Below, piece after piece: positions 45,678-54,752 of a stretch of DNA of 64,000 nucleotides (position 1 is its first letter; each line of letters begins with the position of its first letter). The notes under the pieces are model-generated. The model saw only the letters and a program-made list of their open reading frames with translations. It did no database searches and was not told the DNA's origin. Location: assembly GCA_964498785.1 (NCBI GenBank), contig CAZCJL010000011.1, forward strand, positions 1 through 64,000, in the 5' to 3' direction. This stretch comes from Mariaggregatimicrobium sp964498785. Its GTDB lineage: Bacteria; Zhuqueibacterota; Zhuqueibacteria; Thermofontimicrobiales; Thiofontviventaceae. A program made the position numbers and the translations under genes.

Positions 45678-48413
45678 TTACATTTTTATCATGCGAATTG
45701 TTTTAGTATATCCTTTGAATTTAAGCACAGCAATATAAATTCCGTTTGATAATTTTCCGCCGGAATCATTTTTCCCATCCCAGAAAAGAACATAGCGCCC
45801 CGGTTCTCTCGTTTTATCAACAAGAGTTCTGACCTTTTGCCCAAGTACATTAAACACCTGAACAGAGACATGAGATTGCTCGGGAATCTCATATTTTATC
45901 ATGGTGCCGGAGTTCACGCTTCCTTTCGAGTCTGAGAATGGATTCGGATAATTCTGCTCTAAAGTGAATGTCTTTATCTCCGCCAGTTGTCCTGCAAAAG
46001 TAACATTGAGCGACGTTTTCTTCGGAGAAAAATTATTTAATTGATAGCGATTAATGTCAATAAACGTACTGCTGTTCTTTGTTTTTAAGACTTCGAAAAT
46101 AATATTGCCCAAAAGACCAGCTTGATTCACAGGCTCTGTTCCGTAAATACAAATTCGCAGTCGACCGTCTTGCGCATTATCCACAACATTCAGATGTGCG
46201 CCAGGTTCACCTTTTTCAAATCCCACGTATCGCAACGCAGACTGATCAAAGTTAATATCTACATCAGCAGATATTACATCTTTTTCTGATTGATCAATCA
46301 AACATGGAATTGAGATTCGTTCTCCGATGCCAACATCCTGTACATTTACGTACTGAGCAATATTGTAATATTCTAATCGCTTTTGCACGGTTCCAGGCAC
46401 TTGCCAGAAGCCATTCACATTTCCTAAAATAATTCCGGTATAATTTTCGTTCAGAAAATCCCCATACAAATTTTCATAATGATGATTTGCCGGTTCGAAC
46501 TTCCATTCAGCGACATGCGATTCGGCTGGTTTTGCCAATCCTGCCACATGATGCGCAATCAGCATTGCATCAAACATGGTCACTGCGGTATCACAATCTA
46601 CATTGGCAGCTACGCTTTGTTCAGGATTCAATTGAATTAACTGCACCGCTGCTTGCGCCGTTAATGCGGCATCATACGCCAGAATGGAGAATTCATCGAT
46701 ATCAGCGCCGGTTTGTTTTGCAGGAGAGAACAGGTAATCACCATTATACAAGCTAATTTCATAACCACCGCTATCGCTGGTCGTAACACTCGAATTTATA
46801 TCACCTTGAATCGTTAAATCAACAGATGGAACCGGAAGATTGTTGGAATAATAGCGGACACTACCTCCTATCTTATAGTAGTTTCGGTTACTTAAAAACA
46901 GATAAATTTCCCCGGCCCATTCACCTCTCTCACTATTATAAGTTGCGGATGTCAAAAAATCCCCAAGTCCATCACCATTCATATCGGCACCGGCAACACA
47001 ATACCCCGCGTAATCTCCATCCCTTTCACCAGTAAAATATTCCTGGATACTTCCCAACCAGACGTTTTTCTGCCAACCTTCGGATTTCCCATAAATCACA
47101 TACATTTTTCCGGCATCGTATCCAGCAGCTTTATTGTGCCATGCTCCGATCAGTATTTCATCGTAGCCATCTTCATTATGATCTTTTACACCGCTAACAC
47201 TCCATCCGGCATTTTCCCAACTGAATTCACCGTAAAAAGAGGCATCCGCATTCGACAGACTCATTTTTGCTGGCCAACTTGATCTTCCGAGAATTAAATA
47301 TGCTTTCCCCGACTTTATACCTCCGTCGTTACTTCCCCACGCGCCGATAACAAGATCACCATACCCGTCACCATTCACGTCACCAGCATCAGCAAGGCTC
47401 CACCCTGCCTGGTCATTGGCTTTTTCAGCGAGAAATTGTACATCAGCGTTAGCAAGGTTAAAATCGATGCCCCAATTAATTTGAGGTCTTCCAAAAATTA
47501 AATATACTTTCCCAGCATGAATTCCAGCTTCTCGGTCATCCGGTGCACCAATAATAAAATCAGGTATATTATCTCCATTCACATCTCCAGCACAGGAACA
47601 GGAATAGCCGGCTAATCCTAAAGAATCAGATCCTATAAAACTGGCAGCAGCACCAGAAACCGGCATGTCTCTGCTCCAGCCAGCCGATCGCCCCAGAATG
47701 AGATATACTTTTCCGGCATCAGTACCACCATCGTCATTATACGGTGAACCTACGATGAAATCATCATATCCATCTCCATTCATATCACCAACAATTGATA
47801 AAGACTGGCCGCAATGGTCAAATGGATTTTCACCGATATAGGATGCATCTGCCTGATCATCAGGCACAAAATCATATCCCCAATCAGGATTTTGTTTCCC
47901 GAAAATAATATAAGTCTTGCCCGGTTTCAATCCGCCCTTTTTATTGCCAGCAGGCGCGCCGATAATCATATCATCATATCCGTCTTTATTTAAATCACCA
48001 CGTCCTGAAATCCAATATCCGAAAGCGTCATAAGCCTCTTTACCAAGGAATCGCGCATCCGAATAGGCCAGCGGTCTGTTCAAGCCCCATATATTACTTC
48101 TATTTCCCAAGAGTAAATAACACGCTCCTGCATCGTAGCCATTCGTTCGATTGTGGAAAGTACCGATTAAAAAATCCTCACACCCATCTGCATTCACATC
48201 TCCGACACCGTTCATATAATATCCGACTCGTTCCCATCTGTTTTCGCCGCGAAAAGACGCAGAAGGAGATAATAATCCCATCACGTTGCTATCTTTCGAC
48301 AGATGACTTCCGTTTAATCCCTTTGAATCAAATTGCGTCTGAACGTTTGTTTGTGCATGTACGCTCTGTATCATGAACAATATAAGTAAAATTATCACCT
48401 TCTGCTTGTGCAT
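45678..48413 (-). CDS. FG-GAP propeller protein with dockerin-like, cohesin-like and T9SS domains
   Basis: A 911-residue secreted protein. Signal peptide (to about HAQ, residue 21). Seven FG-GAP/integrin-alpha-type repeats (about 55-525) with Ca-binding loops such as GDVNADGCEDFLIG and GDMNGDGYDDFIVG. A short CnaB-like sandwich (about 530-570). A dockerin-like pair (about 575-635; second loop NVDCDTAVTMFDAMLIAHH), followed by SHVAEWKFEP. A cohesin-like module (about 690-805). A T9SS sorting domain from YPNPFSDSKGS (about 818). Two paralogues with the same order lie at 52104 and 54753. Gaps of 16 and 32 bp to neighbours indicate an operon. Function is inferred as a Ca-stabilised surface scaffold. 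Confidence 0.87.
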   Translation of the reverse strand: MHKQKVIILLILFMIQSVHAQTNVQTQFDSKGLNGSHLSKDSNVMGLLSPSASFRGENRWERVGYYMNGVGDVNADGCEDFLIGTFHNRTNGYDAGACYLLLGNRSNIWGLNRPLAYSDARFLGKEAYDAFGYWISGRGDLNKDGYDDMIIGAPAGNKKGGLKPGKTYIIFGKQNPDWGYDFVPDDQADASYIGENPFDHCGQSLSIVGDMNGDGYDDFIVGSPYNDDGGTDAGKVYLILGRSAGWSRDMPVSGAAASFIGSDSLGLAGYSCSCAGDVNGDNIPDFIIGAPDDREAGIHAGKVYLIFGRPQINWGIDFNLANADVQFLAEKANDQAGWSLADAGDVNGDGYGDLVIGAWGSNDGGIKSGKAYLILGRSSWPAKMSLSNADASFYGEFSWENAGWSVSGVKDHNEDGYDEILIGAWHNKAAGYDAGKMYVIYGKSEGWQKNVWLGSIQEYFTGERDGDYAGYCVAGADMNGDGLGDFLTSATYNSERGEWAGEIYLFLSNRNYYKIGGSVRYYSNNLPVPSVDLTIQGDINSSVTTSDSGGYEISLYNGDYLFSPAKQTGADIDEFSILAYDAALTAQAAVQLIQLNPEQSVAANVDCDTAVTMFDAMLIAHHVAGLAKPAESHVAEWKFEPANHHYENLYGDFLNENYTGIILGNVNGFWQVPGTVQKRLEYYNIAQYVNVQDVGIGERISIPCLIDQSEKDVISADVDINFDQSALRYVGFEKGEPGAHLNVVDNAQDGRLRICIYGTEPVNQAGLLGNIIFEVLKTKNSSTFIDINRYQLNNFSPKKTSLNVTFAGQLAEIKTFTLEQNYPNPFSDSKGSVNSGTMIKYEIPEQSHVSVQVFNVLGQKVRTLVDKTREPGRYVLFWDGKNDSGGKLSNGIYIAVLKFKGYTKTIRMIKM

Positions 48414-48429
48414 AGCGCCCCCCGGATTC

Positions 48430-50883
48430 CTATTCCAGTAAAATCATTTTTTTCGTTAAAACACGATCATCAATCATTAATTTATAAAAATATACTCCGG
48501 ATGGAACGACGTTCCCATTTTCATCGTCGCCATTCCACTGGATTCTCTGAATTCCGCTCAGTACATTATTCCGAATTAAGCTTTTAACTGGCTGCCCCAA
48601 CACATTGAAAATCGTTAATGTCACAGTGCTGTTTTCTTCCACTTCAAAAGGTATGATTGTGGTACTATTAAATGGATTCGGATAATTTTGTCTCACCTGA
48701 AATTTTTCCGGCTGATTGTTTTCACCATCTAAGTTCGATGATAATTCAAAGGCCGCAAAGTTCTGGTCTGCTAAAGTGGAATTTAATGGATTAAAGCTCA
48801 GTTTTTCAGGTTCAAATCGATATCCTTGTTTCACTGGCACAATTTCATAATTACCAGAAAATAATGGCGGAATAGTGTATTCCCCGTTTGATGCGGTCAA
48901 TACAGTATCAATTTCATCTCCGGTGACAGTCACTTCCACACCCTCCAGAGGCTTGTCCCCGAATATCGCAACTCCGGTAATCTGAAATGCTTCTTCGTAA
49001 CAAGCAGTAACAAGCAGAGGCTTGTCTACCAGAAAAGATGTGGCTTCTAAATCAACATCTTCCCCGTTTGTTTGCCAATTTTTAAATCGCCAAAATTTAC
49101 CAGCCTTTTCAATAATTTTTTCGATTGATGGCAACTCAATTGTCTCTCCGGCATTATACCAGTCTGAGCCTTCAATTTCATATAATTCTGCCGGCAATGT
49201 TGCCATTACGACACAATATTGCGTGTCTAATTTTGCGATGAATGCATAATTTTCTCCGGGAGCAACTTCCTGTATCCGCTCTCCGCCATGAAGCCAGCTA
49301 TTAAATCTATATCGAGTTTGGCTTGTAAATTGCTGATATAGATCAACACCGATAGTATGCGTATAATCTGATAACCACTGTACGGCAAAAGGAGCATCTT
49401 TTTCGCTGCCATCAACCAGCACTTTTGTCCCGGCTCCGACAGTTGTTGTAATAGTTACCTGAATGTGTTTGCTATAGAGCGCTTTTACAACAAGCGCACT
49501 ATCAACAGAAACGGTTGCCGGATTTTCGTAAACAAGGTTATCGTTGATTTGCCAGCTTCTAAAAAAATACATTATTGTATCAACAACCACGCTGTCCGGC
49601 GCAATCGAGGTCGTTAAGCTGTCACCTTTCAAATACCAGCCGGTGCCAGTTGTGTCAATTGTATTTTCCACATTTGAATCAAATCGAACAAAAAACTCTT
49701 CTTTCCATTCTGCCTGCTGAACAACAGGATTATTAACCACTAACTCATGTTGTGGCTCATTTCCATTATAACTTCCTTCACCGACTCCTGACCATGAACT
49801 GAAAGTAAAATGTTCATTTTTAGTCAATATTTCTGTGCTATCAACACCAAATTCTGCGGTACTTCCGTCTTCATACCAGCCCTGTCCAAAAGGGCTTCCG
49901 TATGGCGAGATAACTTTCAGTAAATATTCATTTTCCCAATTCGCTTCCTCTGTAATCGGGTTCGTCATTTCCACGCTGCTTTCCCGATCAGGTCCGGAAT
50001 AACTATTTTCACCAGCCCCGGTCCAGGAAATAAATTTATGGCGAATATTATCAGATGTTGATACTAATGAATCAATTGAAAAATAAGCAGTTGCTCCCGA
50101 ATTGTACCATCCCTCTCCATGTGTCAATCCATGAGAAGTGATTAACTTTAAAAAATACTGCGTGTTAAATGTCACTTCAAAAGACGTATCAACAATCGAA
50201 GAGACAGTATGCAATTTTGCTTTGCCATCGCTCCACTGTTGGAATAGATACTGAACACCGCTTCCCATATCCTGAGGGTCCGGGACATCAATTGTATGCT
50301 GCGTATCTTTAAGCCAGCGTGTGGAAAATGGCAAACTCCTGAGTGTATCATCAACGATAATGCTGACATTATCAGACACATTTGCAGAAAAATCAACTTT
50401 TACAAAATTGGAATTGATTTTAATTTTTCCGTCATTCATATTTGCGACGTCTGTTTTTGCATCAAATTCAAAATAGGTAAAATTGAGCATCGTCGAATCT
50501 TCAGGTGCTCCGACAGCTTCAAATAAAATAGTTATTAATTCGCCAGACCCAACCAATGTACCATCGGTAATGACAGCAGCCGTTAAAAATCCTTCATTAT
50601 TTAAATTGTAATACAACTGCCCGTTCGGTGCTGAGATTGTATTCTCGATTGATACTTCGATTGGTTTTACTACCGAGCTATCAAAATTGAGATCGAACTG
50701 AAATGAGGTGTAATTTGAATCTGTGACGTCTGATACAGTTATCGGAATTAAAACGAATTCACCAGCGTCAATCGATGTATCCGGCAATGTAACGTTGATC
50801 TGGCCCACTCCCTGGTAAACCATCCCAACCATCAGTATCAATGTGGTAAAAATTAACCTTCTCATAAGACCCATCATCTCCAT
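48430..50883 (-). CDS. Cohesin-like, B-repeat surface protein with T9SS domain
   Basis: An 817-residue secreted protein. Signal peptide (about 1-27; the best start may be the internal ATG giving MRRLIFTTLILMVG). Cohesin-like module (about 28-155, opening VTLPDTSIDAGEFVLIPITV). Several InlB B-repeat-like modules with GWYNSGATAYFSID- and GWYEDGSTAEFGVD-type turns (about 160-640). A CarboxypepD_reg-like domain (about 645-715; GVEVTVTGDEIDTV, NGEYTIPPLFSGNYEIVP). A T9SS sorting domain from RQNYPNPFNSTTIIP. It starts one base after the stop of the upstream gene, so the two are translationally coupled. No dockerin is seen. Confidence 0.83.
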   Translation of the reverse strand: MEMMGLMRRLIFTTLILMVGMVYQGVGQINVTLPDTSIDAGEFVLIPITVSDVTDSNYTSFQFDLNFDSSVVKPIEVSIENTISAPNGQLYYNLNNEGFLTAAVITDGTLVGSGELITILFEAVGAPEDSTMLNFTYFEFDAKTDVANMNDGKIKINSNFVKVDFSANVSDNVSIIVDDTLRSLPFSTRWLKDTQHTIDVPDPQDMGSGVQYLFQQWSDGKAKLHTVSSIVDTSFEVTFNTQYFLKLITSHGLTHGEGWYNSGATAYFSIDSLVSTSDNIRHKFISWTGAGENSYSGPDRESSVEMTNPITEEANWENEYLLKVISPYGSPFGQGWYEDGSTAEFGVDSTEILTKNEHFTFSSWSGVGEGSYNGNEPQHELVVNNPVVQQAEWKEEFFVRFDSNVENTIDTTGTGWYLKGDSLTTSIAPDSVVVDTIMYFFRSWQINDNLVYENPATVSVDSALVVKALYSKHIQVTITTTVGAGTKVLVDGSEKDAPFAVQWLSDYTHTIGVDLYQQFTSQTRYRFNSWLHGGERIQEVAPGENYAFIAKLDTQYCVVMATLPAELYEIEGSDWYNAGETIELPSIEKIIEKAGKFWRFKNWQTNGEDVDLEATSFLVDKPLLVTACYEEAFQITGVAIFGDKPLEGVEVTVTGDEIDTVLTASNGEYTIPPLFSGNYEIVPVKQGYRFEPEKLSFNPLNSTLADQNFAAFELSSNLDGENNQPEKFQVRQNYPNPFNSTTIIPFEVEENSTVTLTIFNVLGQPVKSLIRNNVLSGIQRIQWNGDDENGNVVPSGVYFYKLMIDDRVLTKKMILLE

Positions 50884-50884
50884 G

Positions 50885-51664
50885 TTATCTGATTAATGTC
50901 AGTTTTTCAAGAGAAATCGATTTTTCAGTTCTGAGCATACAAAGATAAATTCCTGCTGGCAAAGCACTGCCAAACCTGTCTCTTGCGTTCCAGTTTAAGT
51001 TATAATTTCCTGGTTGATGTTGTTTATTTATTAATGTTTGAATTTCTTTTCCTGTAATATCATAAATTTTTATTAAAACGCACTGGCTCTGCTGAACGTT
51101 ATAATGAATGCTTGTTGACCGGGAAAACGGATCCGGATAATTCGGATTCAACGTGCATTTTACCGGAAGCCCTGGTTCTTTTTCAAAATCAGCAATTCCT
51201 GATTTATACTGAATCCACACATTACCGTTATTCATAACCACCGGCGGATAATCACCGTGAAATTTGCAATGTGCAAATAATAAGTGAGAATGATCGCCAG
51301 GTTCTCCCACAACATTTAATTTCAAGTACACCAGCACTCCATTGCCTCGAATTGAATCTGCCAGATGATAGCTACCGGCAATGACTGTTCCCGGTGTATT
51401 CAGATTCATGTATGGTTGCGCCCAATTGCCGGTCAATGAACTGTCTCTGATAACGTCGTTAATTTCGATCACCTGCGGATCGAACTGAATCTCAAATTCA
51501 TAACTTGCGATTTTATATTCCTTCAAATCAACGACGACCGGAAGAGTAACAATATTTTCACCTGCAACGATAGTATCAGGGAGTGATACAACAACCTGGG
51601 CCAAACTTTTTCCAATAAAAAGAAAACAGAAAAATGCGATCATTTTCACGTCACGCATACTCAC
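50885..51664 (-). CDS. Minimal cohesin-like protein with T9SS domain
   Basis: A 259-residue secreted protein composed almost only of a signal peptide (about 1-22), one cohesin-like module (about 23-155: VSLPDTIVAGENIVTLPVVV, YEFEIQFDPQVIEINDV, GNGVLVYLKLNVVGEPGDHS) and a T9SS sorting domain (NPNYPDPFSRSTSIHYNV). The sorting motif has D in place of the usual N. As the simplest cohesin carrier of the cluster it could be an exposed anchor for dockerin-bearing partners. It is coupled to the next gene by a one-base gap; the repeat element lies upstream. Confidence 0.82.
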   Translation of the reverse strand: MSMRDVKMIAFFCFLFIGKSLAQVVVSLPDTIVAGENIVTLPVVVDLKEYKIASYEFEIQFDPQVIEINDVIRDSSLTGNWAQPYMNLNTPGTVIAGSYHLADSIRGNGVLVYLKLNVVGEPGDHSHLLFAHCKFHGDYPPVVMNNGNVWIQYKSGIADFEKEPGLPVKCTLNPNYPDPFSRSTSIHYNVQQSQCVLIKIYDITGKEIQTLINKQHQPGNYNLNWNARDRFGSALPAGIYLCMLRTEKSISLEKLTLIR

Positions 51665-51688
51665 CTAACCCTAATTTATAATTTATAT

Positions 51689-52103
51689 CAAATGACCTCA
51701 TGAATTCGTAACCGATTTAGACTGGATAACCATATTATATGCAGATGCGCCCAGGCGCACAGGATTTACATGATTAAATTATCCAGTTGATCAAGCTGCT
51801 GATATATCTGCTAAAAATTCTCCCAAAAGTGGTTATTACAATAAACACAAATAGGTAATTACAATTCAACTCGCAAACCTATTTTTATAAATTCTATTGC
51901 CAGACATTTTTCATAATCCGATTCTAAAAAGCTAAAGCCCATTTTTTTATATACACTCGATAGGCATATCCGATAATTCTTTGTGTTCCATTTTTAAACC
52001 TTCATCCGGCTATGATTCGTATTTTTTTTCTTCCAGTTTATCCTGTTATCCTGTCAAATAATTAACTTTTTCAATGATTAACCTATCATCTGGTTATATG
52101 ATA
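51689..52103. repeat. Repeated intergenic element, copy 1
   Basis: About 415 bp, clearly related to 61850-62272 along its whole length. The core is bounded by GACTGGATAA (51720-51729) and TTATCCTGTC (52046-52055), near-perfect inverted ends. An internal hairpin TGCGCC-CA-GGCGCA (51746-51759) is flanked by bases identical in both copies, while its stem differs from copy 2 by compensating changes. It begins next to the stop of the 879-codon gene and precedes the 259-codon gene. No coding frame was seen. Confidence 0.8.
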
Positions 52104-54743
52104 TTACTTCAGCAAAATCAGCTTTTTCGTCTGTAACTCCCCTGCACATTCTATATGAAACAGATATAAACCGCTGCTCACATTATTATCGGCATTATCT
52201 GTCCCGTCCCAAACACATCGATGTGCGCCGCTTTGCTGAGTTCCGGTATACAATGTTTTTATTTCACGTCCGTAAACATTAAATATTTTCAGTGTGACTT
52301 CAGATGGTTTCGATAAATAATATTCAATCGTTGTCGACGCGTTAAACGGATTCGGATAATTGTTTGTCAGTTGAAAATTATATACTTGATTTTGATAATC
52401 ATCCGCAGCCGTAATTTCACAATCATAACTCATATATTCTTCAAAATCAAATTGATCAATACTCGCCTGAATTTTTGACATACTCTCATTAGCAGTAAAA
52501 TAAACATTTAAAAAATTATAGTTCGCCTCAATATTATTTTCACCCATGAGAGCGATTTTAAGAAGCCCTGGTTCTTCAACATTATGAAACAGTGAATAAT
52601 TTTGCATGTTTTCGTTTTTTTTAACATGACTGAATTGAAGTAAATCAGGATCATAGCAAATTACAATCTCCGCCACAGACAAAGATTTGTTACTGTCCCA
52701 AAGAAATGGTATTTCCACTACATTCTGATGAATATATTCCGGTGTAAAATTCACCGTTTTGCGAAGTGCTTTTGCTTCAGCAGTTGGCTTCCAATTGCCA
52801 CTCACCTCTCCCAACAGAACTCCGGCATAATCCTCATCTGTTTTGGGCAATTGATTTCTCAGGTACTGTCGCATTTCCGGGACAAATACCCATTCTCCCA
52901 CATGTGATTCCTGATCGGAGTTCACATTGATTACATACTCCGCAATCAATTGGGCATCGTCAAAATTCACCGCACCATCTATATTCACATCAGCGGCCAT
53001 TCGTTGGAATTCATTTAATTCATGTTCCCGGAATGCTGTAAGAGCAGCGTCATAGATCGAAATACTGCGACCACCGATATCCGTATTCGCTTCCTTATAT
53101 GGTTTTATATAAAACTGATTTTCACCAGGCTGATGAAATAAATAATAGCCATCCAAACCGGTAACAACCATATTTTCAGCATTATTTAATTTTAATCGGA
53201 CATTTTGAATATTCATATTATTTGAGTGATAGTGAATTCGTCCGCTAATTCGATTCAGAGTATGGTTTCCTTTAAATAAATAAACTTTACCGGTATAATT
53301 TCCTATTTGGCTATTAAAAGGAGCAGATATGATAAAATCATCCCGAAAGTCGCCGTTCACATCACCAGCATAACTGACGCCCCATCCAGCGCAATTCACC
53401 GTATCTTCGCCGATAAAATATGTATCGATTTCTCTCAGGTCTACATCTCGCGACCATCCGGAAGGTTTTCCATAAATTAAATACGCTTTTCCTAAATCGA
53501 TTTTTTTATAGGTGTTACCATACCAGCGGGCGCCAATCAAAAAATCATCAAAACCGTCTCCGTTAAAATCGTGAATTCCATTAATCGACACACCGGCTTG
53601 ATTTCTCCCTCCTTCGCCGATATAAGATGCATCGGCATCAGATAACGGAAACACTGATTGATTCCAGTCCTTTTTACCGAAAATTACGTACACTTTTCCT
53701 TTCTCATATTCAATTTCGAGTCCGGAAATTAAAATATCCGGAAAGCCGTCATTATTTACATCACCCGCGGGTTTAATTTGCCAGCCGGCGTCATCCAGTA
53801 CAAATTCCGGTGTAAAAATGCAATCGGCCTGACTGAGATCAAAATTTTGTCCCCAATTTTGTTCGGCATTTCCGAACAGCAAAAAGCTGGTACCGATACC
53901 CGGAGCGCCCATCATAAAATCAGGGAATCCATCCTGATTCACATCGCCGACACCAGCCACAGATGAGCCTAATTTGCCTTTGACTGAATCGTAAATAAAA
54001 GTTGCGGCAGACACGTCCACAGCAGCCATTTCCCGTTGGTCAACTGATCTGCGTCCGAAAATAAGATAGACTTTTCCGCTCCATTCATTTAATTCAGTTC
54101 GGAACGCTGCACCGCAAAGGATATCGTCACAACCGTCGTTATTTAAATCTCCTGCGAAAGCAACAGCATATCCGAACTGATCGAAATTTTTTTCACCCAC
54201 GAAAGCCACATCTGCGTGATCTTCCAGGATGAAATCGCTGCTCCATTGAGGATTTTTCCCGCCAAAAACAATATAGGCTTTCCCCGGGAAACCAGGTTTT
54301 CGTTCCCAATTCCCGGGCGCGCCGATCAACAAATCATCGAATCCGTCTCCGTTAAAATCGCCGCCACCTTCGACATGATAGCCCATCATGTCGAAGGCCT
54401 TTTTCCCCCTGAAAATTGCATCGGCTTCATTTACTGAAGCATTAAGACCCCATTTGTTCTCACCACCAAGAAATAAAAAGACCGCGCCAGAATTCCAGCC
54501 ATGTAGAGAAACATGATATGCAGCTATCATAAAATCATCATACCCGTCCGCATTTACATCTCCGGCTTCTGACAAATAATATCCGATACGCCCGGAATAT
54601 TGTTTCCCTAAAAAAGAACAGTCCGGCGTTAAAAGACCCATTATATTTTGTCTGCTTTGCCCGAAGCTTTTGGATACTCCGCTACCAATAAAAACCATAA
54701 TTAACAAGAAAGAAACTATTCGGAAAAAGGACACTTTTTTCAT
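52104..54743 (-). CDS. FG-GAP propeller protein with dockerin-like, cohesin-like and T9SS domains
   Basis: An 879-residue secreted protein, paralogue of the genes at 45678 and 54753. Signal peptide (about 1-28). FG-GAP repeats (about 45-500; GDVNADGYDDFMIAAYH, GDFNGDGFDDLLIGAPG, GDLNNDGCDDILCGAAF). Dockerin-like pair (about 555-610; second loop ADVNIDGAVNFDDAQLIAEY), then SHVGEWVFVP. Cohesin-like module (about 660-780; VEIPFLWDSNKSLSVAEIVI). T9SS sorting domain from NNYPNPFNASTTIEY (about 793). It lies 9 bp after the 880-codon gene, so they are co-transcribed. The repeat element follows directly. Confidence 0.86.
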   Translation of the reverse strand: MKKVSFFRIVSFLLIMVFIGSGVSKSFGQSRQNIMGLLTPDCSFLGKQYSGRIGYYLSEAGDVNADGYDDFMIAAYHVSLHGWNSGAVFLFLGGENKWGLNASVNEADAIFRGKKAFDMMGYHVEGGGDFNGDGFDDLLIGAPGNWERKPGFPGKAYIVFGGKNPQWSSDFILEDHADVAFVGEKNFDQFGYAVAFAGDLNNDGCDDILCGAAFRTELNEWSGKVYLIFGRRSVDQREMAAVDVSAATFIYDSVKGKLGSSVAGVGDVNQDGFPDFMMGAPGIGTSFLLFGNAEQNWGQNFDLSQADCIFTPEFVLDDAGWQIKPAGDVNNDGFPDILISGLEIEYEKGKVYVIFGKKDWNQSVFPLSDADASYIGEGGRNQAGVSINGIHDFNGDGFDDFLIGARWYGNTYKKIDLGKAYLIYGKPSGWSRDVDLREIDTYFIGEDTVNCAGWGVSYAGDVNGDFRDDFIISAPFNSQIGNYTGKVYLFKGNHTLNRISGRIHYHSNNMNIQNVRLKLNNAENMVVTGLDGYYLFHQPGENQFYIKPYKEANTDIGGRSISIYDAALTAFREHELNEFQRMAADVNIDGAVNFDDAQLIAEYVINVNSDQESHVGEWVFVPEMRQYLRNQLPKTDEDYAGVLLGEVSGNWKPTAEAKALRKTVNFTPEYIHQNVVEIPFLWDSNKSLSVAEIVICYDPDLLQFSHVKKNENMQNYSLFHNVEEPGLLKIALMGENNIEANYNFLNVYFTANESMSKIQASIDQFDFEEYMSYDCEITAADDYQNQVYNFQLTNNYPNPFNASTTIEYYLSKPSEVTLKIFNVYGREIKTLYTGTQQSGAHRCVWDGTDNADNNVSSGLYLFHIECAGELQTKKLILLK

Positions 54744-54752
54744 TTACCATTC